From the NCBI GenBank assembly GCA_963706555.1, contig OY970164.1, positions 2,480,001 to 2,544,000 on the forward strand: DNA of 64,000 nt, in the 5' to 3' direction. Every line of letters starts with the position of its first letter. Position 1 is the first letter of the stretch. This document shows positions 17,406-25,490 of the stretch, one piece after another. A model generated the notes under the pieces. It ran no database searches and had not been told where the DNA came from. It saw nothing but the letters and a program-made list of their open reading frames with translations. The stretch is from Bog-473 sp963706555 (GTDB taxonomy: Bacteria > Actinomycetota > Acidimicrobiia > Acidimicrobiales > RAAP-2). The translations under genes and the position numbers were made by a program.

Positions 17406-17966
17406 TCATTTGTCATTCTCGGTCGAGAAGTCGAGGAGCGACCGCAAGCGCTCAATGGACGGTGCGGTTTCCTTCGGGAGCGAGGTCGTCACAGTCGCTG
17501 CAACGTCCATGTACGCCACCTCGGATGCCATGAGCCCACCGACGGCATAACGGATGAAGAACGCAAGGGGGAAGGACGTGACGGTCGACGCATCCGAGCG
17601 GAAGGTGTGCAGCAGGCCATCACCCGCGACGACGTCAGAGTCAGCGACAAGATGGGCGAGTTGCACCCAGAGCATCACACCGGTTTCGCCCTGGCGCTTG
17701 ATCCCCTCGACCATGTCCCGACCGGAAACGGTGGAGGCAGGTCCGCCCGTACGCGTGACGAGCGCAAAGGTTGGAGCGAGCGTCGCCGCGACGCGTTGGT
17801 CATCGCCCAACAATTCCCCGGCGAGACGTTCACGCAAGGTATGGAGCGGCGCGGCCGGGGCGCCACCCGCCAACCGCTCACCGATTATTTGAAAAGCCTG
17901 AAGCACCTGATTGTCGTGCAGCGGTGCAGTGTCGTCAGGTCTTTGTTGGCTCACGTTCCCACTCAT
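17406..17966 (-). CDS. Conserved-looking protein of unknown function
   Basis: Protein of 186 residues, not recognised. The ATG at 17966 is fixed by AGAGGAGCCTGAG. The sequence is soluble and mostly alpha-helical by pattern (HTLRERLAGELLGDDQRVAA), with a TFALVTRTGG segment and a C-terminal SIERLRSLLDF helix. It sits 40 bases after the SDR in an operon that also holds an APH-type kinase. In the Pseudomonas lva operon the kinase LvaA needs a small accessory protein (LvaB). A similar accessory role here is possible but has no sequence support beyond context. Confidence 0.65.
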   Translation of the reverse strand: MSGNVSQQRPDDTAPLHDNQVLQAFQIIGERLAGGAPAAPLHTLRERLAGELLGDDQRVAATLAPTFALVTRTGGPASTVSGRDMVEGIKRQGETGVMLWVQLAHLVADSDVVAGDGLLHTFRSDASTVTSFPLAFFIRYAVGGLMASEVAYMDVAATVTTSLPKETAPSIERLRSLLDFSTENDK

Positions 17967-18006
17967 CTCAGGCTCCTCTGGTGCTGCGCACCTCGCGGGT
18001 TGTTTG

Positions 18007-18783
18007 CTACTTCGGGGGGAACCGCAGAGCGGCATCGAGCCGGATGACTTCACCGTTCAAGTACGAATTCCGGAAGATCATCTCCACGGCCAGTGCGAAT
18101 TCCTCCGGCTGCCCCATCCGCTTTGGAAACACGACGTCGCCGACGAGGCGTTGCTTCAAGGCCTCTGGGGCGTTCTGGAACACTGGCGTCGCCATGGTGC
18201 CCGGTGCGATGGCACAGACACGGATGCCAAGGGGGGCCAGGTCCCGGGCCATGGGCAGCGTCATTCCCGCGATCGCTGCCTTGGCTGCCGCGTACGCCAA
18301 CTGACCGGCTTGGCCTTCGAGCCCCGCGAGCGACGAAGTATTGACGATAACGCCGCGTTGGCCGTCAGCGTCCGGCGCGCTGGCGGCCATGGCTGCAGCC
18401 ACCAAGCGACTGACATTGAAGGTACCGGCGGCATTGATCGCCATGGTGTACGTGAAGGCGTCCTTGTCGTGGGGAGTCCCGTCCCTGGAGACCATTCGCT
18501 GACTCTTGACGCCCCCGCCTGCAATATTCACGAGGAGGGCTATCGGGCCCATGTCTCGAGCCACTCGGATGGCGGTGGTGACATCCATATCGTCGTTGAC
18601 GTCGCCGCCCACAGCGAGTGTTCCGTGACCGATCTCCCCTGCGAGTGCGTTCGCTCCGTCGGCGTTCCGATCGAAGATCACCACGTGCAGACCGAGATCC
18701 ACGAGGTGGCGGACAGTGGCGGCGCCAAGGCCGCCGGCGCCACCGGTGACGATCGCGGAACCGTCAGTGGGCTCCACGTGCAT
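18007..18783 (-). CDS. SDR, 3-hydroxyacyl-CoA dehydrogenase type II-like
   Basis: SDR of 258 residues. TGGAGGLG (13-20), Asp38 for NAD, NIAG (86-89), Ser150/151, Y164 and K168 are visible. The long loop after NIAG (residues 90-110) and the FPKRMGQPEEFA segment are typical of HSD17B10/type II 3-hydroxyacyl-CoA dehydrogenases. Its ATG overlaps the TGA of the acyl-CoA synthetase gene by one base (TGATG), so translation is coupled. It probably oxidises a hydroxyacyl-CoA or reduces a ketoacyl-CoA made by that synthetase. Confidence 0.9.
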   Translation of the reverse strand: MHVEPTDGSAIVTGGAGGLGAATVRHLVDLGLHVVIFDRNADGANALAGEIGHGTLAVGGDVNDDMDVTTAIRVARDMGPIALLVNIAGGGVKSQRMVSRDGTPHDKDAFTYTMAINAAGTFNVSRLVAAAMAASAPDADGQRGVIVNTSSLAGLEGQAGQLAYAAAKAAIAGMTLPMARDLAPLGIRVCAIAPGTMATPVFQNAPEALKQRLVGDVVFPKRMGQPEEFALAVEMIFRNSYLNGEVIRLDAALRFPPK

Positions 18784-20345
18784 CAGTGAACAAGCCGGTC
18801 ACTGCCGGCCCAATAGCGAGCACGGAGCGCCTTCTTGTCTGGCTTGCCGAGTGGGCTCATCGGGATCGAGTCCACGATCTCCACAGATTTGGGCGCATGG
18901 TGGGAGCCCTTCTTCTCTTTGACGAGGGCGATCAGCTCATCGATGTCGAGTGTTTCTCCCTGGCGGGGGACGATCACGGCCGTCACGGCCTCGCCCCACT
19001 TCTCGTCCGGAGTGCCGATGACGGCGACGGCAGCGACGCCCGGATGGGTCGAGATGACGTCTTCGATCTCACGGGGAAAAACGTTGAAACCACCCGAAAC
19101 GATCATGTCCTTCTTGCGATCGACGATCGTAAGAAAGCCGTTCTCATCCTCGCGGGCAACGTCACCAGTGTGAAGCCAGTCAGCTTCGAGGGCCTGGCTT
19201 GTCTCCTGCGGCTTGTTCCAATAGCCCTTCATCACGAGGGATCCACGCACACACAGCTCGCCGGGCTGCCCCTTGGGGACTTCGAGACCGTTGTCGTCGA
19301 GCAGGCCGACACGAACCCATGGCACCGGTCGACCGCATGATGCCAGTCGGTCGAGATCATCGGGATCGTGGTCCTCTTTGCGAAGGACGCAGACCGTCTG
19401 AGGGCACTCGGTCTGGCCGTAGAACTGGAAGAAGATGGAGCCGAGCTTGCCGATCGCCTCTCGCAGCCGCGCCGGTGACATCGGCGATGCACCGTAGAAG
19501 ATGGTCTGCAGGCTGGAGAGATCGGTCTGCGCGAAGCGGGGGTGGTCGAGCAGGGCGTAGATCATGGAGGGCACCAGCATCGTCGTGGTGATTCGATGCT
19601 GTTCGATTGCCTCGAGGACGGCGCCGGCTTCAAAACCGGGGACCACAACCATGGAGCCCCCGCGCAACAACAGGGGAACGAACAAGGATGATCCCGCGTG
19701 ACTGAGGGGCGTGCAGACGAGGTGGCGGACCTCGTCGGGCCACTGCCACTCCGACACCATGATCTGAGCCATGGTGGCGCTGCCGCGGTACGTATTCATC
19801 ACCCCTTTTGGTTTGCCCGTCGTCCCGCCGGTGTAGGCGAGCGCGGAGAGATCCTCCGGGTCGACGTGCGGCCCGACAAGTCGTTGGGGTTCGAACGTGG
19901 CGGCGAGGGCCACCAGGTTCTCGCCGAAATCGGCCTCACCGTAGGAAAGCAACGTCTTGAGGACAGGTACACGCGCTCGTAGCTCTTCAGCCCGTTCGGC
20001 GAATACCGGATCGAAGATCAGCGTTTCGATTGCGGCGTCTTCGAGGACGTAGGCGTGATCCTCGAGGGAGCCGAGGGGGTGCAGCGGAGTATTCCGGTAA
20101 CCGCCGACCATGATGGCCCCCATGGAGCAGAGCACCTCCGGTCGGTTCTTCGAAAGTGTCGCGATGCCCTTGCCCTGAGTGATCCCGAGGGACCGAACCG
20201 CCTGTACATAGCAACTGATCTGGTCACGCATCTGCGCTGCGGTCATCACGTCACCATCGATAGAGAGGCAGGGACGTTCGCCGTTGCGATCCAGTGCAGC
20301 GATCAACAAATCGGGAAGGAACCGCGGACGGTAGAGTTCGTTCAT
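18783..20345 (-). CDS. Acyl-CoA synthetase (AMP-forming)
   Basis: ANL-family ligase of 520 residues that activates a carboxylic acid to its CoA thioester with ATP. The phosphate loop YTGGTTGKPKG spans 171-181, followed by YGQTECPQT, the LHTGDVA motif and a C-terminal domain ending in GKPDKKALR with the adenylation Lys. The ATG at 20345 lies four bases after the stop of the kinase gene. The upstream frame extension is not coding-like. The gene sits between an APH-type kinase and an SDR, the same trio as in Lva-type 4-hydroxy acid catabolism. Confidence 0.93.
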   Translation of the reverse strand: MNELYRPRFLPDLLIAALDRNGERPCLSIDGDVMTAAQMRDQISCYVQAVRSLGITQGKGIATLSKNRPEVLCSMGAIMVGGYRNTPLHPLGSLEDHAYVLEDAAIETLIFDPVFAERAEELRARVPVLKTLLSYGEADFGENLVALAATFEPQRLVGPHVDPEDLSALAYTGGTTGKPKGVMNTYRGSATMAQIMVSEWQWPDEVRHLVCTPLSHAGSSLFVPLLLRGGSMVVVPGFEAGAVLEAIEQHRITTTMLVPSMIYALLDHPRFAQTDLSSLQTIFYGASPMSPARLREAIGKLGSIFFQFYGQTECPQTVCVLRKEDHDPDDLDRLASCGRPVPWVRVGLLDDNGLEVPKGQPGELCVRGSLVMKGYWNKPQETSQALEADWLHTGDVAREDENGFLTIVDRKKDMIVSGGFNVFPREIEDVISTHPGVAAVAVIGTPDEKWGEAVTAVIVPRQGETLDIDELIALVKEKKGSHHAPKSVEIVDSIPMSPLGKPDKKALRARYWAGSDRLVH

Positions 20346-20349
20346 CGCT

Positions 20350-21423
20350 TCAGTGTGCCATCTGGGCCTGGCGGATCCGCTCCGGGCGAGGCAACACCGG
20401 TCCCGGCTCGAGAGGCTCGTCGATCCCCAATTCGCGAAGGGCCGCACTCGTGAGCGGTTCAATGGCATAGGTCATCTCCATGAATCGCACATCGTCGGAA
20501 TAGCCAGCGTCGAAAAGATGGCCTCCCACCAACAGGATGATCGCCATCTTCATCCCCTGAAAGGCCCGGTACCACGGCCGACTATGGGATGCCAAGCCGG
20601 TGAGCTCTTCCCAGCGGGCGACGAACTCGTCGACGGTCAGCGCACCGGGTCGGGAGGTGAACGAACCGGGCACCGCCCAGAGCACTTCGGCCCAACCGAT
20701 ATCGGCGAGTGGATCTCCGACAGTCGCCATCTCCCAGTCGAACACGGCACTGACCTCGGAACCTTCGAAGGCAAAGTTTCCAGGCTTGGCATCACCGTGG
20801 ACGAGCGTGGGCGTCGGGCTCTGCGCCGGTCGATGCTTCCGTACCAGATCCACCAACCGCTCCAGTGCGGGCAATGGTCCGCGCTGGACGCGCCGCATCT
20901 CTCGGGACCAGTGCTCAAGCTCACGTTCGAGATATTCCCGCCCCTCCGCGATCGTTGCGAGACCGGTTGCGTGCAGGTCGACGGTATGGATAGCGGCAAT
21001 CTGCTCGACCATGCCCTCACACATTCGATGGATGCGGCGCGGGTCGTTCGCCAATTCGCTGGGCACGGTCCGCTCATACACGACACCGGGTAGGCGCTCC
21101 ATCACATAAAATTCCTGGCCAAGGACTTGGCCCGACGGTTCGAGCCAGTACGCCCGGGGGGCACGCACCGGTGTGCTCTCGAGTCCCCGCAGCACGTCGA
21201 ATTGTCGCGTGAGGTCGTAGGGCTCGAGGAGACCCGGTGCGGGCGGGCGTATCCGGACGGCGACGTCCTCTCGGTGGTCACCGGCTTGGTCCGTCCAGCT
21301 CAACGTCAAGAGCAGGGTTTCGGCCGAATGGCCCATCTCGACACGATCGAGCCCGTCAATGCGAACTGCGTGGGCACCCAGGGTCTTGGTGATCCACGAC
21401 GTGAAGCGGTCTTCGATGTCCAT
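20350..21423 (-). CDS. APH-type phosphotransferase, candidate hydroxyacyl-CoA kinase
   Basis: Kinase of the aminoglycoside phosphotransferase/choline kinase fold, 357 residues. The catalytic loop is HGDAKPGN (209-216) and the metal-binding motif is DWE (229-231), followed by DPLADIGW. An N-lobe Lys equivalent is not obvious. The gene overlaps the P450 stop by one base (TGATG) and is followed four bases later by an acyl-CoA synthetase. Relatives fused to or neighbouring acyl-CoA dehydrogenases (ACAD10/11, LvaA) phosphorylate 4-hydroxyacyl-CoA. I infer the same role here. Antibiotic resistance is unlikely given the operon. Confidence 0.88.
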   Translation of the reverse strand: MDIEDRFTSWITKTLGAHAVRIDGLDRVEMGHSAETLLLTLSWTDQAGDHREDVAVRIRPPAPGLLEPYDLTRQFDVLRGLESTPVRAPRAYWLEPSGQVLGQEFYVMERLPGVVYERTVPSELANDPRRIHRMCEGMVEQIAAIHTVDLHATGLATIAEGREYLERELEHWSREMRRVQRGPLPALERLVDLVRKHRPAQSPTPTLVHGDAKPGNFAFEGSEVSAVFDWEMATVGDPLADIGWAEVLWAVPGSFTSRPGALTVDEFVARWEELTGLASHSRPWYRAFQGMKMAIILLVGGHLFDAGYSDDVRFMEMTYAIEPLTSAALRELGIDEPLEPGPVLPRPERIRQAQMAH

Positions 21424-22616
21424 CAGCTAGGTGTGAACCGAATACGGATCCGGTCGAACGCCCGGGCGAATGTCGCAGGAATGATCTTCGGTTCTTCCGG
21501 ATCGACCAACTCCCAATCGGGCATTCGTCGGAGGATCTCCTCGAACATGACCCGGATCTCGAGGCGGGCCAGGTGCGCACCCAGGCAGAAGTGCGCACCG
21601 AATCCGAAGGCGACGTGGCGGTTGCCGGTTCTGGTCACGTCAAACAGATCGGGTTCGTCAAAGACCCGAGGATCACGGTTCGCCGAGGGGTAAAGCAAAA
21701 GGATCTCGTCACCGGAGCGGATCAGTTGGCCATGCAGCTCGTGATCCACTGTCGCAGTGCGGCGCATGTTGAGGATGGGGGACACCCAACGGATGAACTC
21801 TTCAACCGCTGTCGTGGCGAGGAGGTCCGGATGGTCGAGCAGGGCTTTTCGTTTGTCGGGCTGTAGCGCCAACTCACGAATTATCGAGCCGATCACCGTT
21901 CGCGTCGTTTCCGCTCCGCCGTCCAGGACGAGGACCGTCTCGTCGAGGACGTGCTTGGTCGTCCACCCCTCGGAGACCCAACGCGACATCAAGTCGTCCT
22001 GAGGATCGACGCGACGTCGCTCTATCAACGCCACCGTGACTTCCGCCCAGTCCTCCATGACCGGGATGATCTCAGGCGGGGTGACATGCGGGGGACCGTC
22101 GGGTGACGTCTGCCCAGCCAACATCATCACCTGTTCCGACCAGTAGCGGACACGTTCCCACATCTCGGGCGGGTAGCCGAGTAGTTCGCAAATCACCATC
22201 GCCGGTAGGCGGGACGCAATCGCTTCGATCGCCTCACACTCTCCCAGGGGTACCACGACGTCGAGGATCTCAGTGGCAATCTGGCGAATGTGGTCCTCGT
22301 GGTTCCGCACCGCCCGAGGTGTGAAGCCGCGGGACACCAAATTACGCTGCGCCTGATGGTCAGGATCATCGCGGTTGATCATGGACTCGTCGGAGGATTG
22401 ATCGAGGTGAGGGCGAGAACCGGGGAAGGACGAGTACCGTGCGCCGTCACGCTCCACCGTAAGGATGTCGTCATAACGCGAGATCACCCAGATCCTCTGG
22501 ATCGGATCCCAGAACACCGGCGCTTCGTCCCTGAGCCAGCGATAACTCTTCCATGGATCGACGTAGAACTCGGGATCGAGCACATTGACGATCGGCCGGT
22601 TTTCGAGCTCCGTCAT
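21423..22616 (-). CDS. Cytochrome P450
   Basis: Soluble bacterial P450 of 397 residues. The heme-ligand loop is FGFGAHFCLG with Cys344. The I-helix has LDGGAETTRT, and an ExxR motif (EEFIR) precedes it. The ATG at 22616 overlaps the preceding stop by four bases (ATGA). As second gene of the operon it would hydroxylate a hydrophobic acid or ring that the downstream synthetase, kinase and SDR then process. No ferredoxin or reductase gene is adjacent. Two near-operator motifs flank this operon's upstream region (see 23944). Confidence 0.93.
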   Translation of the reverse strand: MTELENRPIVNVLDPEFYVDPWKSYRWLRDEAPVFWDPIQRIWVISRYDDILTVERDGARYSSFPGSRPHLDQSSDESMINRDDPDHQAQRNLVSRGFTPRAVRNHEDHIRQIATEILDVVVPLGECEAIEAIASRLPAMVICELLGYPPEMWERVRYWSEQVMMLAGQTSPDGPPHVTPPEIIPVMEDWAEVTVALIERRRVDPQDDLMSRWVSEGWTTKHVLDETVLVLDGGAETTRTVIGSIIRELALQPDKRKALLDHPDLLATTAVEEFIRWVSPILNMRRTATVDHELHGQLIRSGDEILLLYPSANRDPRVFDEPDLFDVTRTGNRHVAFGFGAHFCLGAHLARLEIRVMFEEILRRMPDWELVDPEEPKIIPATFARAFDRIRIRFTPS

Positions 22617-23785
22617 GCGTGTGTGACCCCCCGATCGGATTCCGCGGTCAACCCGAACTCGGGCCACTCGCCGGTGATGATGCTCTCCATTATTCCGTAT
22701 CCGACGGAGTCGCCTTCCTGAACCCTGATCGGAGTATCTCGAAACTGTCCTAGTCGACCCAGGTGCTCGTCGTCCCAGCAGTCGACTATGTGTTCGCCGT
22801 CGAGATGCATGGGGCCCATCCACGACCCGTGAATGTGACCGTTCCAGGAGCCGTAGCCGGCAGTCTTGAGAAAGAACCCCGATTGCCCGAGCGTTTCAAC
22901 CTCGATGACTCGGTCCTCGCCACTTTCCATGACAAGGTGCAGTGTGCCACCAAGAACGAAGCGAGTGTGAGGGTCGTACCGCATGTGCGGCTCGACCGAG
23001 CGCACCCGCTGTTGCGTTCCGTCGCCGTCGTTGATGTACGCCGACATGTACTTCCAAGTGCCGCCTGTGATGAAGATGGCGGTCTCGTAGTAGCTGCCGT
23101 CAGGCCGTCGAAAAAATGACGGTGTCCACTTCATGATGCCCGGTGGGGCACCAGCGCTGCGATCGATGGCCGCGGCCATCCCGATGAGGTCGGTCGGAGC
23201 GGCCCCCACACCCTGACGGATACCCCACGAGTGGTCCCGAAAGCCGAAGGCATTCTCATCCCCGAGGGCGTACGTTTCGTCATTGACGGTGATTGTGCCT
23301 CTGGCCCAGCCACCTTGGTGATAACGAATCACGTTCACGTCCACCCGGTTCGTGGCGCCGTTCCGGACCAGATTGCGCTCTTCGAAGAACGGCGGCGTCA
23401 CGCCGGAAAGCGTCACATCGAAAGAGATCGGTTGCACGTCATTCGGTTCGAGCCGCACCCGTACCTGCCCCAGCGGTTGCACGACCTCGTAGACGATCGG
23501 TCCGATAGCGGTCGCTTCCGGTGCCGACCGAAGCTCTCGACTGCCACGCACCGTCCACTGTTCGCGCCCACGGGAAACCCCGGCGAAGCCGTCGATGACC
23601 CCCCGGTTGTGGTATTTGCCCAGCCCCAAGTCCAGCTGCACCGATCCGTCCGTCCGGGAGATCGACACCCAAATCTTCTCGGTCCATGAATAGTCGGATT
23701 CGGCAACAGTCGAGAAGGTGTCAACGATCTGATGATGCAGTGCCTCGTCAGCTCCACGTAATGGTCCGATATCGCGAATGGCCAT
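22613..23785 (-). CDS. CrtC/AttH-like two-barrel protein of unknown function
   Basis: Protein of 390 residues, first gene of the long leftward operon. It is rich in beta-strands, with the blocks LGLGKYHNRGVIDGF, VRGSREL and RDHSWGIR, and a C-terminal acidic region. It shares the RD-(S/T)-x-G-(V/I)-R block with 16246..17310. No signal peptide is present, so it is cytoplasmic. The family is found with P450s and acyl-CoA enzymes in actinobacterial steroid and terpenoid degradation clusters, but its reaction is not established to my knowledge. Its stop overlaps the P450 start (ATGA). Confidence 0.75.
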   Translation of the reverse strand: MAIRDIGPLRGADEALHHQIVDTFSTVAESDYSWTEKIWVSISRTDGSVQLDLGLGKYHNRGVIDGFAGVSRGREQWTVRGSRELRSAPEATAIGPIVYEVVQPLGQVRVRLEPNDVQPISFDVTLSGVTPPFFEERNLVRNGATNRVDVNVIRYHQGGWARGTITVNDETYALGDENAFGFRDHSWGIRQGVGAAPTDLIGMAAAIDRSAGAPPGIMKWTPSFFRRPDGSYYETAIFITGGTWKYMSAYINDGDGTQQRVRSVEPHMRYDPHTRFVLGGTLHLVMESGEDRVIEVETLGQSGFFLKTAGYGSWNGHIHGSWMGPMHLDGEHIVDCWDDEHLGRLGQFRDTPIRVQEGDSVGYGIMESIITGEWPEFGLTAESDRGVTHA

Positions 23786-23943
23786 GCTGCTACGCCTGCC
23801 GGGTCGGCACTGTCCGGGGCAGATGACCTATCGCCGCCCCGAGCCGCTTCTCACTGATTGCTACGAAAACCAAGGTGGAGAGCACCTCCATCCATTGCGA
23901 TCCATCCAGGCCCGGGTCGTCCAACCACTGCCTGAAATCTAGT

Positions 23944-23965
23944 ATGACATCGATTTCAACTTTGA
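23944..23965. promoter_or_regulatory. Candidate shared operator, site 1
   Basis: Contains TGACATCGATTTCA, an imperfect palindrome (12 of 14 symmetric), 159 bases upstream of the leftward operon that starts at 23785. By hand it fits 15 of 22 positions of the consensus shared with the sites at 24833, 24886, 29530, 33553, 37420 and 41307. It presumably binds a regulator that is not identified in the window. Confidence 0.5.
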
Positions 23966-24047
23966 TCGAGAGTCAGATGAAGATCCACGGTCGCACAATG
24001 ATCTGCCCAGCTTGGAGGTTGAACGGGCAGGGGCCTCGCCGGGATGA

Positions 24048-24809
24048 CTATGCGGTAGCACCGTTGCCGGGCAGATGACGAGACCAGTCAAACGGCACGA
24101 GCGTATGGAATGGGGCGGCCAGAAGCCCTTCGGCGTCAGTGGACGCCCAGCGCTGGCGCAGAGTTTCGCCCAGTCGCTCGGCGGTGGCGACCGGATCATC
24201 ATCCAGATAGCAGTACGTGATCTGGAGTCCGCTGTTATCTGTCGAATATGGTTCTGGAGCTATTGCGCCGTGGTACCACCAGATGCCGGCAACTCCTGGG
24301 ACCTGCACCAGGGAGTCAACGGGGACCTCACCTGCTTCGACGATGAGGTAGACCCCCTGCGCCGGGCGCCATGGGATGACATCTGCGCCCGCGACGGCAT
24401 GCGGAGCGGCCACCTTTCCCGCCAAGTCGGCGGTCATGAACTCGACAGTGGGAAGGCGCAGTGGCATGCGGCCGCCCTGGTGAAGCGCCCCGCCCAGATC
24501 GCTGAAGAAGGGTAGCGCCCCCGGGTCGCTGAACAGATAGGTCATGACATGGTCGACCGCGTCAAAACGTTCGTGACTTGCAGCCCGTGCCGCCCGGCAC
24601 GATGGGGTCGAGACGAGCCGAAGGGAGTTGCGGAGTCCGGCCAGCCGGTACTGTTCGGGCCGGTGGTCGAGGGAGTGCCAGGTGATGTACTCGGCGTCCC
24701 GACCCTCTGGCTCGCGGGCCGACATTGAAATAAACGCGAGCCGTATGTCCGTTGAGCCCGTGGCGAGGACATCGGGCAGTTCGTCGGTGGGTGTTCCCTC
24801 GAGGTGCAT
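24048..24809 (-). CDS. EthD/DUF4286-like dimeric alpha-beta barrel protein
   Basis: Protein of 253 residues. The segment EYITWHSLDHRPEQYRLAG resembles the WHxxEHxPERLxxPG signature of EthD/DUF4286-type dimeric ferredoxin-like proteins. A second similar half (GVYLIVEAGEVPVDS) suggests a tandem arrangement. Such proteins accompany oxygenases and dehydratases in catabolic clusters. The exact role is unknown. The ATG at 24809 is directly preceded by GTG (24812). The start is only about 24 bases from the operator-like palindrome at 24833, so the transcript may be short-leadered and directly repressed. Confidence 0.68.
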   Translation of the reverse strand: MHLEGTPTDELPDVLATGSTDIRLAFISMSAREPEGRDAEYITWHSLDHRPEQYRLAGLRNSLRLVSTPSCRAARAASHERFDAVDHVMTYLFSDPGALPFFSDLGGALHQGGRMPLRLPTVEFMTADLAGKVAAPHAVAGADVIPWRPAQGVYLIVEAGEVPVDSLVQVPGVAGIWWYHGAIAPEPYSTDNSGLQITYCYLDDDPVATAERLGETLRQRWASTDAEGLLAAPFHTLVPFDWSRHLPGNGATA

Positions 24810-24832
24810 CACAAAACCCTAACCGAACATTG

Positions 24833-24854
24833 CCGATATCGATATTGACATCGG
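24833..24854. promoter_or_regulatory. Candidate shared operator, site 2
   Basis: Near-palindrome built on CCGATATCGATATTGACATC; 18 of 22 positions are symmetric by hand. It lies immediately upstream of the leftward gene ending at 24048 and in the divergent region with 24987..26269. On the minus strand it fits the shared consensus at 14 of 22 positions. Confidence 0.55.
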
Positions 24855-24885
24855 AGGCATGGCGACCCTGGTGCGGGAAGATTAG

Positions 24886-24907
24886 TTGACATCAATATCG
24901 ATCCTGA
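24886..24907. promoter_or_regulatory. Candidate shared operator, site 3, overlapping a promoter
   Basis: Begins TTGACATCAATATCGAT and fits 17 of 22 consensus positions. The first six bases also make a perfect -35 box, with TAGCCT at 24908-24913 as a possible -10 (16-base spacing) for the rightward genes at 24987. A regulator bound here would block polymerase. Confidence 0.6.
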
Positions 24908-24986
24908 TAGCCTGCGCTCGAAGCACCTGGCGCAGCATCGGCGCTTCGCAGGATCCGGTGCGATGATCGAGGGGAGGGTGGAAGAG

Positions 24987-25490
24987 TTGGCCACGAACGA
25001 AATCGAAGAACTGCGGTCGAGCGTTCGCCGACTAGAGGACGAAGCCGCCATCAGCCGCCTGATCTTGTCGTACGGACCAGCGGCCGACGGCAGACTGGCG
25101 TCGTTTGCCGGCTCGTTGTGGCTGGAGGACGGTGTCTATGACTGGGACGCAGACGGAAGTCCCCATGAAGGCAGCGCCGGCGTCGAGGCGATGCTCCAAG
25201 CCGACCAACATCGAGGGCTCGTCGCGGAGGGTGTGGCGCATTTCGCCGGCCCTCCACTGATCGATCTCGAAGAAGACCGCGCGACCGTGCTCACATACTC
25301 GTTGATCATGCGCCGAGAGGGCGATCGGCACTATCTCTGGCGGGTCAGCGCAGTGCGCTGGGACGTCGAACGGGCTGAGGGGCGATGGCGGATACGGCGC
25401 CGCACCAATCGCCTTCTGGACGCGTCCGGCGCGGGACACCGTCTGTTTCGCGAGTCCATGCAGGAGCTGTTCGAGGATGCTTCGCGATGA
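24987..25490 (+). CDS. SnoaL-like (NTF2-fold) protein
   Basis: Protein of 167 residues of the NTF2/SnoaL type. An N-terminal helix (EIEELRSSVRRLEDEAAISRLILSY) leads into a cone-shaped barrel with WLEDGVYDWD, VAHFAGPPLIDLEEDRA and a C-terminal RWRIRRRTN strand. Members act as isomerases, dehydratases or ring-hydroxylase accessory proteins. The TTG at 24987 follows GGGAGGGTGGAAGAG; an in-frame ATG at 24963 is the alternative. The stop overlaps the next start by four bases (ATGA), coupling it to the SDR. Confidence 0.8.
   Translation: MATNEIEELRSSVRRLEDEAAISRLILSYGPAADGRLASFAGSLWLEDGVYDWDADGSPHEGSAGVEAMLQADQHRGLVAEGVAHFAGPPLIDLEEDRATVLTYSLIMRREGDRHYLWRVSAVRWDVERAEGRWRIRRRTNRLLDASGAGHRLFRESMQELFEDASR

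Noticed and set aside
20350..21423. Aminoglycoside resistance gene
   Set aside because: The kinase fold is shared, but one-base coupling to P450 and ligase genes points to catabolism.
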